A DNA stretch of 42,702 nucleotides from NCBI GenBank assembly GCA_007695095.1, contig REEL01000128.1, positions 1-42,702 on the forward strand. The letters are read 5' to 3'. How positions within the stretch are numbered: the stretch's first letter is position 1; each line of letters begins with the position of its first letter. This document shows positions 42,358 through 42,702 of the stretch, piece by piece. The position numbers and the translations under genes were made by a program. Under the pieces are notes generated by a model. The model was not told where the DNA came from and did no database searches. It saw only the letters and a program-made list of their open reading frames with translations. This DNA comes from Chitinophagaceae bacterium. GTDB taxonomy: Bacteria; Bacteroidota; Bacteroidia; Chitinophagales; REEL01.

Positions 42358-42702
42358 TTATTTGCTATTTTGATTAGAAGGGTTAAATCTATCCTCTGCC
42401 CAATTAGCGGGGTTGTTTTTTATGTATTGTGCAATACGATAATAGGATGTTTTATCGCGAATAATGTGGTCATGAAATCGGGATTGCCATGCGAAATCAG
42501 GTTCAATAATTCTCGCTTGTATTGCTACGGCCGATTTGAATCCACGAACAATGGATGCCAAATTTTTTGATTGTGGACCAAATTGATTTTTTGCCGGATT
42601 CGATGATGCGGGGAACGCGTGGGATTGTGTAGAGACGCAATGCATTGCGTCTCTACAATGTGATTCACGTTGTTGTTTTTTCCCGCCGTGGTTGGTCTTA
42701 TT
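42358..42702 (-). CDS. REP-associated tyrosine transposase (RAYT), C-terminal part, runs off right edge
   Basis: The frame is open from the right edge to the TAA at 42358 (114 codons visible). The C-terminal pattern NQFGPQSKNLASIVRGFKSAV, WQSRFHDHIIRD and YIKNNPANWAEDRF is that of IS200-like Y1 transposases associated with REP palindromes; the Tyr in AQYIKNNP is the predicted catalytic residue. The HUH motif would lie upstream, outside the window. A perfect 30-bp palindrome at 42628-42657 lies in frame and encodes RDAMHCVST-like residues. An internal ATG at 42645 lies inside the palindrome and is not a good start. Whether the gene is intact cannot be seen. Confidence 0.85.
   Translation of the reverse strand, partial: NKTNHGGKKQQRESHCRDAMHCVSTQSHAFPASSNPAKNQFGPQSKNLASIVRGFKSAVAIQARIIEPDFAWQSRFHDHIIRDKTSYYRIAQYIKNNPANWAEDRFNPSNQNSK
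42628..42657. repeat. Perfect 30-bp REP-like palindrome inside the RAYT frame
   Basis: The left half is TGTAGAGACGCAATG and the right half is its exact reverse complement. This GTAGAGACGC-type palindrome is a dispersed repeat I recognise from Bacteroidota and cyanobacteria. Its length is a multiple of three, so it keeps the transposase frame open. Confidence 0.85.

Noticed and set aside
42643-42645. ATG inside the 30-bp palindrome as the start of a small gene
   Set aside because: The frame is open upstream to the window edge and the downstream sequence is the C-terminal part of a transposase, so this is an internal Met.

Overview
The window looks like the chromosome of an AT-rich (roughly 36-38% GC by eye) member of the Bacteroidota. 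Supporting signs are Bacteroidota-type -7 promoter boxes (TAnnTTTG) ahead of many genes, weak or absent Shine-Dalgarno sequences, a Rho with a long disordered insert, the rpmB-rpmG-DUF4295-ftsY-rimO block, a bacillithiol gene (bshC), an adenosylcobalamin-dependent ribonucleotide reductase (nrdJ), a PorE-like OmpA protein and a very large modular secreted protein of the kind exported by type IX secretion. I cannot name a genus from the sequence.

Region by region. 1-4.2 kb: the N-terminal 1398 codons of a giant secreted protein, cut by the left edge. 4.5-13.5 kb: housekeeping genes rho, serS, ybaB-like, nrdJ, a radical SAM/SPASM protein and aat. 13.7-15.0 kb: hldD (heptose precursor for LPS) and a small Kazal-type lipoprotein. 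15.0-19.8 kb (minus): rpmB-rpmG-DUF4295-ftsY-rimO-bshC. 19.8-25.3 kb: PorE-like OmpA protein, proline dehydrogenase and an RND/MMPL exporter. 25.4-29.2 kb: mfd and acylphosphatase. 29.4-34.3 kb (plus): a three-PAS histidine kinase with a single-domain response regulator, then an acetyl-CoA hydrolase/transferase, MTA/SAH nucleosidase and a GNAT acetyltransferase.

From 34.3 kb to the right edge the character changes to accessory DNA. A 1.16-kb gene-free stretch holds low-complexity repeats and two inverted-repeat elements. A pirin-DUF5996-pirin cluster follows, then an apparently orphan tandem operator and a higBA toxin-antitoxin pair with a palindrome beside its -7 box. Next come an AraC-family regulator between two membrane-protein genes, a DUF6933 gene, and the C-terminal part of a REP-associated tyrosine transposase (RAYT). 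The RAYT reading frame runs straight through a perfect 30-bp palindrome.

No tRNA, rRNA or CRISPR array was seen. I found no multi-gene system that I can confidently call new. The best leads are the palindrome-in-RAYT arrangement, the orphan tandem operator, the inverted-repeat elements at 34.4-34.9 kb, the pirin-DUF5996-pirin unit, the Kazal lipoprotein and a marked excess of CCGG in coding DNA. All counts, identities and domain boundaries were made by hand and are approximate.
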